From the NCBI GenBank assembly GCA_037440345.1, contig JBBIUJ010000060.1:1-17277 (forward strand): a stretch of 17,277 bases of DNA, given 5' to 3'. This document shows, in pieces, positions 1 to 7,633 of this stretch. Both the position numbers and the translations under genes were made by a program. Position 1 is the first letter of the stretch, and every line of letters starts with the position of its first letter. The DNA is from CAINVV01 sp037440345. GTDB lineage: Bacteria; Bacteroidota; Bacteroidia; Bacteroidales; Prolixibacteraceae. The notes under the pieces are model-generated. The model was not told where the DNA came from, ran no database searches, and saw nothing but the letters and a program-made list of their open reading frames with translations.

Positions 1-1
1 T

Positions 2-355
2 GTGCTTACCCTTTTCTTTTTCATGGTAAGTGGTCAGATGGTTACCTTTCTTGGTCACACTGCAAGGCTGTCTATCTGGTTTCTTGTATTACTGGGGCTT
101 TCCAATTCTTTGATGTGGTCAGCAATTTGGCCTCTCGCTCTCAATGGTTTAGGACGGTTTACCAAAATGGGGGGATCAATCCTGATCATGGGCCTGTGCG
201 GGAGCGCGATACTGCCTATAATCTATGGGTATTTTGCTGATCGTTACACTCCCCATACAGCATACTGGGTGTTGATGCCATGCTATATTTATTTGGTTTA
301 TTATGCCTATTACGGTTATCGGGTTAAAAACTGGTCTTTAAAAAGAGCGGCATAA
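2..355 (+). CDS. FucP/GluP-type MFS sugar transporter, C-terminal fragment
   Basis: This is the last ~117 residues of a major facilitator superfamily sugar:proton symporter of the FucP/GluP/NagP type, an inner-membrane protein. The frame is open to the left edge, so the gene starts outside the window. About four hydrophobic segments remain. The stretch with SLMWSAIWPLALNGLGRFT followed by a glycine-rich helix and LPIIYGYFADR resembles helices 10-11 of FucP-like permeases, and the tail LMPCYIYLVYYAYYGYRVK is typical of the Bacteroidota members. The nagA-like gene begins 24 nt downstream on the same strand, so the two are probably co-transcribed. By that context the substrate could be N-acetylglucosamine or another amino sugar (inference). 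The family is clear; the substrate is not shown by the fragment. Confidence 0.85.
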   Translation: MLTLFFFMVSGQMVTFLGHTARLSIWFLVLLGLSNSLMWSAIWPLALNGLGRFTKMGGSILIMGLCGSAILPIIYGYFADRYTPHTAYWVLMPCYIYLVYYAYYGYRVKNWSLKRAA

Positions 356-379
356 CCATTATAATATAACCTTAATCAC

Positions 380-1615
380 ATGAAAATTATGGATTCAGTA
401 AACATGCATTTCAAGATTTACAACGGTCAGGCAGTCATTCCTTCAGGCATTGTAAGAAATGCGACTGTGGTAGTAAAATCCGGTATTATCGAGGCGGTTG
501 CCGAAGGAAATCTGGATGTGCCGGGTGCCATTGAGTACGATGCAAAGGGCCATTATGTCGCCCCAGGTTTGATTGACATTCAGGTTAACGGATACAATTC
601 TGTCTCATTTTGCCTTGAAGGCGCTAGTGATACCTCTGCAAGTAATGAAGGCTTGACAGTTTCAGATGTTAAGAAAGTTACCGAAGGCCTTTGGACGGAG
701 GGTGTTACAACCTATTTCCCTACTCTAACGACCAATAGTCAGGATTTATTGTTGAAGAATTTTGGCATCCTTGCCAAAGCAATGAATGATCCTTCTTTTC
801 TTGGTTCCATTCCCGGCTTTCACCTCGAAGGGCCTTATATTTCGGCAGCAGATGGTTATCGCGGGGCCCATCCACTGGAGTATGTTCGCAAACCGGACTG
901 GAAAGAGTTTCTTGAACTTTACAGGGCCGCAGGCGAAAGAATACTTTTGATTACGGTAGCACCGGAGGTTGAGGGCGCTTATGAGTTTATCAGTAAATGC
1001 AGGGAATTGGGTATTGTCGTTTCACTGGGGCATCACAACGGTACTGCAGGGCAGATCAAACTGGCAATCGACAATGGCGCATGCCTTGCAACACATCTTG
1101 GTAATGGTTGTGCAAATACCGTGAACAGGCACCTAAATCCGATATGGCCTCAACTTGCCGATGACCGTCTAAAAATAAGCTTTATTGCAGACGGTTTTCA
1201 TCTCCCGCCAGATGTGCTTCGGGTATATTACAAAACCAAAGGAGTTGACAATTGCGTTATTACCTCGGATATTACAAGTTATGCTGGATTACCGGCGGGT
1301 ACCTATAAAATAAAAGACGGAAAGGCGGTTGAAAAAACGGAGGATGGCAATCTTCGGTTTTCGGAGGGAGGACTTTACGGTTCCGCTTCACCATTGAGAA
1401 ATGGGGTTGCCAATATCATGAAGGTCTCCGGTTGTGGTCTGGTCAACGCTATTCGAATGACAACAATTAATCCTGCGCTAATAAATGGATTGAACGACCG
1501 TGGAGTTTTGGAAAAGGGGAAACGTGCTGATTTGATTTTATTCACCCTGGAGAATGAAAAAATGGTTGTCAAAAAAACGATTGTTGCTGGCAAGGAGGTC
1601 TATTCGAAGGATTGA
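380..1615 (+). CDS. nagA: N-acetylglucosamine-6-phosphate deacetylase (NagA-like)
   Basis: This 411-residue amidohydrolase probably removes the acetyl group from N-acetylglucosamine 6-phosphate in the cytoplasm. A small N-terminal beta domain leads into PGLIDIQVNG (residues 63-71). There Gln68 and Asn70 replace the HxH motif, as in E. coli NagA, so a single metal is expected. The metal ligands are probably Glu150 in HLEGP, His218 in SLGHH and His239 in THLGNG. Asp297 in ITSDITS is the expected catalytic acid, and ADGFH (270-274) matches the substrate loop. Length is slightly above the usual ~380-400. THLGNG and NRHLNPIW differ from the common THLFNAM form. ATG codons at 389 and 404 are alternative starts; no Shine-Dalgarno is seen. 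It lies 24 nt after the permease gene. The class is secure; the exact substrate is inferred. Confidence 0.9.
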   Translation: MKIMDSVNMHFKIYNGQAVIPSGIVRNATVVVKSGIIEAVAEGNLDVPGAIEYDAKGHYVAPGLIDIQVNGYNSVSFCLEGASDTSASNEGLTVSDVKKVTEGLWTEGVTTYFPTLTTNSQDLLLKNFGILAKAMNDPSFLGSIPGFHLEGPYISAADGYRGAHPLEYVRKPDWKEFLELYRAAGERILLITVAPEVEGAYEFISKCRELGIVVSLGHHNGTAGQIKLAIDNGACLATHLGNGCANTVNRHLNPIWPQLADDRLKISFIADGFHLPPDVLRVYYKTKGVDNCVITSDITSYAGLPAGTYKIKDGKAVEKTEDGNLRFSEGGLYGSASPLRNGVANIMKVSGCGLVNAIRMTTINPALINGLNDRGVLEKGKRADLILFTLENEKMVVKKTIVAGKEVYSKD

Positions 1616-1763
1616 TTGATGAAGAATTGTAAGCAAATAAACCAAATAGCAATACATCAGAAAAGAAAATAGTAAGAAGACAGTTTGATAAATATATTCA
1701 GTTAAAATATTATCTGCCAAGCAGAAATATAAATTTAGAAATTTTAAGATAAAGAAAATTAAA

Positions 1764-3134
1764 ATGGCGAAGTATAATTTAATTCCGGTTGATGTTCCTA
1801 GTGTAAGCACGAAATACAGAACGATCAGGACAAAATTACCTGTTCCTGAATCATTACCTATTTTTAATACATTATCAACGTCCGAACCTGTATCTATGAT
1901 GGGCCAGCCGCCTGTTATCTGGGATGGGGCAGAAGGGTTTCAGGTTTACGACAAGTGGGGCAACAAATGGCTTGACTGGTCATCAGGAGTATTAATTACC
2001 AATGCAGGTCATGGTAGAAAGGAAATCATTGATGAAATCAGGAGTATTTTAGACCGGAAGCTTCTTGCCACTTACGTATTTGTGCATGAAAAACGCGCTG
2101 AATTGACAAAAATGCTTCAGGGAATATCCCCGGATCCCGCGAACTATCTGGTATTTCTGCTCAGTACCGGCAGTGAAGCCACCGAAAACTGTATCAAACT
2201 GGCCAAGACCTATGCATATGAAAAACATGGTCCGCAAAAGAAATATATGGTTTCATTCAACAATGCCTTCCATGGCAGGACCATGGGCGCTCAGCTGGCG
2301 GGAGGCAATCCCAGATTGAAAACCTGGATAGTTGATGAAGGTAAAACATTTATTCAGGTGCCTTTCCCTGATGGTTACAAGAATGAAAATACCTCATTCG
2401 ATCTGTTCCTGGAAAGTATAAAGTCACAGGGGGTTAATCCCGAAGAGATTGCCGGCATGATCGTTGAATCCTATCAGGGAGTTGGCCCCGATTTCCTGCC
2501 GATAGATTACGCACAAAAGCTGGTTGCATTTTGCAAAGAACACGATATCGTGAGCATATTTGATGAAGTTCAGGCTGGTTTTGGCCGGACAGGAAAGATG
2601 TTCTGTTATGAAAATTATGAAATTAAACCCGACTTGATCGCGTGTGGAAAAGGAATCTCTTCCTCCTTGCCGATTTCAGCAGTAATCGGCAGAAAAGATA
2701 TAATGAGCCTTTATGCGCCCGGTTCTATGACATCGACCCATTCAGGAAGCCCTCTGCCAGTCGTTGCTGCTATTGAAAGCCTGAAACTAATCATCAATGA
2801 GAAGCTGGTTGAAAATGCTGCTCAACTTGGTGAAATATTAATACCCGAATTATTAAGAATACAACGGAAATATCCTGAAATTTTGGGTTGCCTGCAGGGG
2901 AAGGGACTTGTGGCCGGTATTCAGGTAGTTAAAAAGGGCACGAAAATACCAGATTCAGATATGGCATTGAAAATAAATGAAAAGTGCTTTCACAAGGGAT
3001 TGTTGATGTTTGCCCCCGTTGGTATTGCAGGGGAATGCCTGAAAATTGCCCCTCCGCTAACTATTACTGAAGAAGCATTAAGGGAAGGAATTCAAGTATT
3101 TGAAGAGGCGTGTGATGAAATATTAGGTAGATAA
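1764..3134 (+). CDS. Class III PLP-dependent aminotransferase
   Basis: This 456-residue enzyme belongs to the class III (GABA/ornithine/acetylornithine) aminotransferases and should transfer an amino group between an amine donor and a keto acid in the cytoplasm. PLP-site motifs are all present: TGSEA (135-139, phosphate binding), His170 in FHGRTMG beside the ring, Asp267 in IFDEVQAGFGRTG to hold the pyridine nitrogen, Lys296 in CGKGISSSLP as the Schiff-base lysine, and Thr325 in TSTHSGSP from the partner subunit. Length is normal to slightly long, with an N-terminal extension of ~50 residues. It follows nagA after 148 nt of AT-rich DNA and precedes the dehydrogenase by 11 nt. It resembles 4-aminobutyrate aminotransferases most, but such labels are unreliable for substrate. 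An amino sugar or amino-cyclitol derivative is possible from context (inference only). Confidence 0.88.
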   Translation: MAKYNLIPVDVPSVSTKYRTIRTKLPVPESLPIFNTLSTSEPVSMMGQPPVIWDGAEGFQVYDKWGNKWLDWSSGVLITNAGHGRKEIIDEIRSILDRKLLATYVFVHEKRAELTKMLQGISPDPANYLVFLLSTGSEATENCIKLAKTYAYEKHGPQKKYMVSFNNAFHGRTMGAQLAGGNPRLKTWIVDEGKTFIQVPFPDGYKNENTSFDLFLESIKSQGVNPEEIAGMIVESYQGVGPDFLPIDYAQKLVAFCKEHDIVSIFDEVQAGFGRTGKMFCYENYEIKPDLIACGKGISSSLPISAVIGRKDIMSLYAPGSMTSTHSGSPLPVVAAIESLKLIINEKLVENAAQLGEILIPELLRIQRKYPEILGCLQGKGLVAGIQVVKKGTKIPDSDMALKINEKCFHKGLLMFAPVGIAGECLKIAPPLTITEEALREGIQVFEEACDEILGR

Positions 3135-3145
3135 ATAATTATATC

Positions 3146-4423
3146 ATGAACAATATGAATGCATTGGATGTCGTCATTGTCGGAGGTGGAATGATAACTC
3201 ACGATCTAATACTGCCTTCTGTTTATCATTTGCAACGCACGGGGTACGTGAAGAATATCAGGATTTGTGCACTCGATTCTGCTCCTTTAAAGGCCTTGAA
3301 ACACAGTACTGAAATACAGGAAGCATTCCCTGGTCAGGATTTTGATGCGTTCCCTTCTTTGGAAGAACCCGAAATGAACAAATTTCCGGAACTATACAAG
3401 GAGGTTATTGCAAAAATGGATTCCAGACAATTGGTGGTTGTAGCGATGCCCGATCAGTTCCATTACGAAGTTGTCCTGGAGGCATTGAAACATAACCAGC
3501 ATATTCTTTGCGTTAAACCCCTCGTCTTAAAATATGAACAGGCGCATGAGATTGAGAAAATCGCTTATGAGAAAGGATTGTTCGTAGGAGTCGAATATCA
3601 TAAACGTTTTGACAGACGATCACTAATTGCCAAACGGAGTTATGAACTAAACCAGTTTGGTGAATTTATGATGGGTGAGGCCAAATTGATTGAACCTTAT
3701 TTGTACCGGTCGTCCAATTTTCAGAATTGGTTTACCTGCGACAAGACAGATCCTTTCGTTTACATCGGTTGCCATTATGTTGATCTGGTTTACTTCATCA
3801 CCGGCTTAAAACCGATTGAAGTATCCGTATCAGGAACCAAAGGGAAATTTCCGAATGGGAATGAAGGATATATGTGGGCAAACGGTAGGGTCCGGTTCGA
3901 AAATGGAGCCATTTTGTCGGTGACCGATGGTTTGGGTTATCCGGATCAGGCAGCGGGAAGTAACGAACAGAACCTGCAAATGTTTTTCGAAGGGGACAAT
4001 AAAACAGGGATGCTCAAACACAATGATCAGTTTAGAGGTGTGGAACATTCCTATTTGGATGGAATAGGATGTGGCGGATCTCAGTTTAATTATGTTAGTC
4101 CTGATTTCTATAAGCTTGTCCCATGGGAAGGCCAGGGTTACAAGCCTATCGGCTATGGATTTGAATCGGTCGCAGCATCTGTCACAACTGCATTCATGAT
4201 CGAAAATGAGGTAGAGGGTCTGAAAGCAGGTGATTCATTGGCCAAACGTCAGCAAATGATTAGAGATGTTGACAAAAAAGGGATTATTGCAACACCTGCC
4301 AACAGTTATATCAATGAGCTGGTAGTCGAAGCTGCCCGGATTTCAATCTTAAATGACGGGGATATGGTAAAGATCGAATATGTTGATAACCCACATGTTC
4401 AACTTCGTTCAAATCTCTTATAA
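3146..4423 (+). CDS. Gfo/Idh/MocA family NAD(P)-dependent oxidoreductase, cytoplasmic
   Basis: This 425-residue protein is a sugar or cyclitol dehydrogenase-like member of the Gfo/Idh/MocA family. The Rossmann fold opens with VVIVGGGMITHD (residues 9-20). AMPDQFHYEV matches the loop after beta-4. CVKPL (122-126, Lys124-Pro125) stands where most members have EKP, so Val replaces Glu while the catalytic lysine is kept. GVEYHKRFD follows, and IGCHYVDL carries the conserved His/Asp of the C-terminal domain. No signal peptide is seen. It begins 11 nt after the aminotransferase gene and is almost certainly co-transcribed with it, so the two may act in succession on one substrate (inference). Its last codons and stop lie inside the terminator hairpin at 4415-4468. 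A second start at 3155 is possible. Substrate unknown. Confidence 0.87.
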   Translation: MNNMNALDVVIVGGGMITHDLILPSVYHLQRTGYVKNIRICALDSAPLKALKHSTEIQEAFPGQDFDAFPSLEEPEMNKFPELYKEVIAKMDSRQLVVVAMPDQFHYEVVLEALKHNQHILCVKPLVLKYEQAHEIEKIAYEKGLFVGVEYHKRFDRRSLIAKRSYELNQFGEFMMGEAKLIEPYLYRSSNFQNWFTCDKTDPFVYIGCHYVDLVYFITGLKPIEVSVSGTKGKFPNGNEGYMWANGRVRFENGAILSVTDGLGYPDQAAGSNEQNLQMFFEGDNKTGMLKHNDQFRGVEHSYLDGIGCGGSQFNYVSPDFYKLVPWEGQGYKPIGYGFESVAASVTTAFMIENEVEGLKAGDSLAKRQQMIRDVDKKGIIATPANSYINELVVEAARISILNDGDMVKIEYVDNPHVQLRSNLL

Positions 4424-4468
4424 AAAGTAAAAAGGCTCTTTTCAGGGCCTTTTTACTTTTTATAAGAG
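4415..4468. terminator. Bidirectional intrinsic terminator between convergent genes
   Basis: A perfect 22-bp inverted repeat (arms 4415-4436 and 4447-4468) brackets 10 nt. Inside it C4438-G4445 and a T4437-G4446 wobble can pair too, leaving a TTTTCA hexaloop. The GC core is GGCTC/GGGCC, flanked by A-rich and T-rich runs that give each strand a hairpin followed by a T-tract. It overlaps the ends of both neighbouring genes: each finishes with codons CTC TTA TAA within the arms. It should stop transcription from both directions. Confidence 0.9.
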
Positions 4469-5791
4469 CGAATATCCTTTTCGGTATTCGTAGTGCATCA
4501 TCTTTGTGGCTGCCCCATCGGTATCGCCAATAAATACCTGTTTGATAGGATCCCATTTGACTGTTCTTTTCAATTGACAGGCGATGTTACCTAGTGTGCA
4601 TACTGTGCAACTGCTGTGGCCAATCTCGACCGGAACGACCGGATCTTTGTGGGCACGTACAGCTTCAACAAAATTCACCTGATGCGGAATCTTGGTTTCG
4701 TAAGGGCCAGTAGACTCTTCTTTCTTTGCAGGCATCAGTTTCGGGTCTGAGGCATTGAAATAACCGCGTGAAACTTCGATCCATCCTGTTTTGCCCCAAA
4801 ACTTCACACCCTTGGTTTTCTTTTCATCAAAAGGCTCGGAAGTCATGACAACACCATTGGCATATTTGAATTTCATGTATTCGGTGCCATCCCCGATGGG
4901 AGAAGCTTCCACCGGACCATTTCTATCCATGCCCAATCCCCACTGGGCAATGTCGAACATGTGCGCGCCCCAGTCGGTTGTGAAACCGCCACCCATCTCA
5001 GTGTACCAGCGCCAGGCGCCCCATATCTTTTCATTTACTTCGGGATCAAGTGAAATTGGAGGATCCAATTCATGATTGTAATGAATTTTTGCAGTAAGTG
5101 AACCTAACCACAAATCCCAGTTCAGATCTGCAGGCAGTGTTTCTTCGGGCAGGTTGTATGGTTTTGGAGGTGCGCCAACATAGGCATTTACTTTTTCTAT
5201 TTTGCCAATAGCACCTGACTGAACCAGATGGATTGCATGCTGGAAGTTGGGATCGGATCTTTGTTGGCTACCAATACCCAGGATTCGTTTGTTTTCACGG
5301 ACACATTTGACCAGTTCCTGGCCTTCCTTAATGGTAAAAGTCATCGGTTTTTCGAGATAGACATCTTTGCCAGCTTTTAGAGCCGCAATGGCGATCCTGG
5401 CATGTGAATGGTCAGGAACGGCAATGACTACAGTATTTATCGAAGGAACTTTAAGCAGATCTTCGAATTTCTCAAAGGTCTCCACTTTCACTTTTTTGCC
5501 ACTCTTAGCATAAAAGGCGGTTACCCTTTTTTCGAATCTTTTGCGTTTGATACCATAAACGTCACATCCTGCAATGACTTCGACACCAGGAATCTGAATG
5601 AACCCATTTAACAAAAACATGGATTGTTGGCCCATTCCTATAAATCCAAGCCTAACATCCGCAGGACCAGCTGATGGCATCGCCTGAGAGCTTGTTATGA
5701 CACCAGGCAGAATTGTTATTCCTGCGGCGCCCATCATCGAGGTTCCAAAAAAGGATCGACGACTGATACTTTTCTTTCTGTTTTCTGACAT
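4460..5791 (-). CDS. Tat-exported Gfo/Idh/MocA family oxidoreductase
   Basis: This 443-residue protein has a twin-arginine signal, SRRSFFG (residues 10-16), then a hydrophobic stretch to about residue 38, so it is probably exported folded with its cofactor to the periplasm. The Rossmann domain starts LGFIGMGQQS (48-57), and EKP is intact at 147-149. The C-terminal part has WDLWLG (225-230), an MGGGFTTDWGAHMFD block (Asp273, His277, Asp280) and a PHQVNF segment, all typical of the exported Bacteroidota/Planctomycetes branch. Relatives include GH109 glycosidases, which use NAD transiently, so either a dehydrogenase or an NAD-dependent glycosidase is possible. It converges on the cytoplasmic paralogue at 3146-4423 and shares its terminator. 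The first ATG is used because it gives the complete Tat signal. Substrate unknown. Confidence 0.9.
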   Translation of the reverse strand: MSENRKKSISRRSFFGTSMMGAAGITILPGVITSSQAMPSAGPADVRLGFIGMGQQSMFLLNGFIQIPGVEVIAGCDVYGIKRKRFEKRVTAFYAKSGKKVKVETFEKFEDLLKVPSINTVVIAVPDHSHARIAIAALKAGKDVYLEKPMTFTIKEGQELVKCVRENKRILGIGSQQRSDPNFQHAIHLVQSGAIGKIEKVNAYVGAPPKPYNLPEETLPADLNWDLWLGSLTAKIHYNHELDPPISLDPEVNEKIWGAWRWYTEMGGGFTTDWGAHMFDIAQWGLGMDRNGPVEASPIGDGTEYMKFKYANGVVMTSEPFDEKKTKGVKFWGKTGWIEVSRGYFNASDPKLMPAKKEESTGPYETKIPHQVNFVEAVRAHKDPVVPVEIGHSSCTVCTLGNIACQLKRTVKWDPIKQVFIGDTDGAATKMMHYEYRKGYSLL

Positions 5792-5928
5792 GGTTTAAAA
5801 TAATGATTAGAAATTTTCTTTAAAAATAGCGTTTTTTTTTGCAACATAACATCAAAATTGACGTTCAACTTATAGATATCATCTGATTTCGATAAATTTT
5901 TTTCAATCTGAAGTCGGACAAATTGGCT

Positions 5929-5948
5929 ATTGTTTGTTACTAAACAAT
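5929..5948. promoter_or_regulatory. 20-bp palindrome, possible operator
   Basis: ATTGTTT and AAACAAT form perfect 7-bp arms around GTTACT, ending 26 nt before the acyl-CoA dehydrogenase start, in the 183-nt divergent intergenic region. The size and symmetry would suit a dimeric repressor such as a TetR-type protein. No regulator gene is in the window, and AT-rich DNA produces short palindromes by chance, so this is tentative. Confidence 0.3.
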
Positions 5949-5974
5949 CATTGTCTTAATAAATTATTGCAATC

Positions 5975-7495
5975 ATGGAAAGTAATCCTTTGTCAAATCA
6001 AAAAATACCTTTTGACATTTTTTTAGAAGATTTTCGTTCAAGAAGTACCCATGCCTATCGCGTTCGGGCAGACATTGATCAGTTAAGTACCAACAGGGGT
6101 ATGCCACCCTTCGTGATGAGAGAGGTAATGTCGGGTAATCCGTTGTCAGTGAATATTCCGGAAGCATACGGAGGTAGAGGTGGTAAGGTGGAAGAGATTC
6201 TTGCACTGCTATCTGCAGCTGCGTACGAATCGTTGGCGTTATCGCTGACTTTGGGTATCAATTCGGCATTATTTCTTCAGCCTTTGGCAAAATATGGATC
6301 TGAGGAGACCAAAAAGTCTGTCTTTGATCGGTTCTTGACGGCACAGAACATGGGTGGGTTGATGATTACCGAGCCAGGTCATGGGAGCGATGCGCTCAAC
6401 ATGCAAACCTCATTTACATCGGATGGGGATTTTTACAACATCAAGGGTACCAAACACTGGGCAGGATTAACCGGATGGGCAGATTTCTGGTTATTAACGG
6501 CAAGAGAGCAGATGAAAAATGGTGAACTGAAACGGGACATTGACTTTTTCCTGTGCGATGTTAACCAGAATGGCCAGCAAATCGTGGTGGAAGAGTTCTT
6601 CGACAACCTCGGACTTTACCAAATACCATACGGCCGTAACCGGATCGATGTGGAAGTACCCTATCTTCACCGTTTGCAGCCCCATTCTACTGGCATCAAG
6701 TTACTTTTAGACCTGCTCCACCGTAGTCGGCTTCAGTTCCCGGGCATGGCACATGGTTTTATCCAGCGGATGCTTGATGAGGCCCTGGCCCATACCAGGG
6801 AGAGATCTGTTTCAGGCAAACGGTTGTTGGCATACGACCAGGTTCAGCTTCGCCTGACGGACCTGCAATCATCTTTTACTGTTGCTTCTGCCATGTGTGC
6901 CACCAGCAGCGAAAAGGCGGGTATCGAGAACGATCTTTCCGCGAGTGGGGTAGAGGCCAATGCAGTAAAGAGTTATATAACGGATCTGATGCAAAATGCT
7001 GCCCAGTCGTTGGTACAATTGGTTGGTGCGAAAGCCTACAGACTGAGTCATATCGGGGGAAGAGGCATTACCGACAGCCGTCCGTTCCAAATTTTTGAAG
7101 GATCCAACGACATGCTCTATTCACAGATCTCTGATGCCGTGGTCAAACAAATGAAACAGGCCAAAGAGTCTAATTTGTTTAAATTTTTAAGCGCCAACGA
7201 TTTGACCCAGAAGGCTACTGATTATTTCAAAGAGCTACTGAATTTCAATCTCGATTATGAGTTGCCTCAACGCAAAATGGTCGAACTGGGTCAGGCCATA
7301 TCCAGAATTATCTCCATGGAGAAGGTGGTTGATTTGGGAGAAAAGGGTTTCCGTTCGGATCTGATTGAGAACAGCCTGGCTACCCTAAAGAAAGAGGTGA
7401 CAGCCTTGATCGGTCACTTGAACTATTCAGACAGGACTACGCTTGTTGAAGATTACCAGGAGAACAGTTCGTGGTTCGCGCTGGCAGGACGGTAG
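5975..7495 (+). CDS. Acyl-CoA dehydrogenase family protein
   Basis: This 506-residue FAD enzyme should oxidise an acyl-CoA (or related thioester) to the enoyl form in the cytoplasm, passing electrons to an electron-transfer flavoprotein. The all-alpha N-terminal domain leads to ITEPGHGSDA (131-140), the flavin/substrate loop of the beta domain. The C-terminal helical domain has RERSVSGKRL (275-284) and IFEGSNDM (373-380), with Glu375 in the place of the catalytic base. The family norm is ~380-400 residues; here ~115 extra residues follow the catalytic loop, as in very-long-chain or ACAD9-like forms. No thiolase, hydratase, CoA ligase or ETF gene lies nearby, so the pathway is not evident. It is divergent from the Tat oxidoreductase gene across 183 nt. 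Family call is firm; substrate chain length is unknown. Confidence 0.9.
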   Translation: MESNPLSNQKIPFDIFLEDFRSRSTHAYRVRADIDQLSTNRGMPPFVMREVMSGNPLSVNIPEAYGGRGGKVEEILALLSAAAYESLALSLTLGINSALFLQPLAKYGSEETKKSVFDRFLTAQNMGGLMITEPGHGSDALNMQTSFTSDGDFYNIKGTKHWAGLTGWADFWLLTAREQMKNGELKRDIDFFLCDVNQNGQQIVVEEFFDNLGLYQIPYGRNRIDVEVPYLHRLQPHSTGIKLLLDLLHRSRLQFPGMAHGFIQRMLDEALAHTRERSVSGKRLLAYDQVQLRLTDLQSSFTVASAMCATSSEKAGIENDLSASGVEANAVKSYITDLMQNAAQSLVQLVGAKAYRLSHIGGRGITDSRPFQIFEGSNDMLYSQISDAVVKQMKQAKESNLFKFLSANDLTQKATDYFKELLNFNLDYELPQRKMVELGQAISRIISMEKVVDLGEKGFRSDLIENSLATLKKEVTALIGHLNYSDRTTLVEDYQENSSWFALAGR

Positions 7496-7499
7496 GAAA

Positions 7500-7540
7500 G
7501 ACTGGGATGACTGGGACACTAGGAGAGGGGACGACCTGGG
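7500..7540 (+). repeat. Degenerate GACTGGGAY minisatellite, G-rich
   Basis: Two adjacent 9-nt units (7500-7508 and 7509-7517) differ only in the last base, and a degraded third, ACTAGGAGA, follows at 7518-7526. The stretch has four G-runs on the + strand (7504-7506, 7513-7515, 7527-7530, 7538-7540). It sits directly after the acyl-CoA dehydrogenase stop and is visibly more G-rich than nearby intergenic DNA. Confidence 0.5.
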
Positions 7541-7579
7541 CTCCGGACATTATGAAGATTGAAACGGGGAAACAAAGAA

Positions 7580-7610
7580 ACGGCTGCTTCATTTTTGGTG
7601 AAGCAGCCGT
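7580..7610 (-). terminator. Intrinsic terminator of the susC-susD operon
   Basis: A perfect 12-bp stem (7580-7591 with 7599-7610, containing CGGCTGCTTC) closes a 7-nt loop. Read on the - strand it lies 23 nt after the susD stop and is followed by TTCTTTGTTTCC, an interrupted T-tract. On the + strand the downstream AAATATG is a poor T-tract, so it mainly serves the - strand, though it may also limit read-through from the acyl-CoA dehydrogenase gene. Confidence 0.85.
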
Positions 7611-7633
7611 AAATATGTAGTGTCAGTTGTAGA

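Noticed and set aside
1700..1740. A small TCTGC-CAA-GCAGA hairpin in the gap before the aminotransferase gene, considered as a terminator or attenuator.
   Set aside because: The stem is only 5 bp with a 3-nt loop and is flanked by mismatches and mixed A/T sequence, so chance is a sufficient explanation.
1538..1810. A - strand frame of 90 codons rich in Phe, Leu, Ile and Tyr spanning the nagA-aminotransferase gap, which could look like a small membrane protein.
   Set aside because: Its hydrophobicity comes from reading A-rich DNA in reverse. It overlaps the coding ends of two well-supported genes on the other strand and matches no family I recognise.
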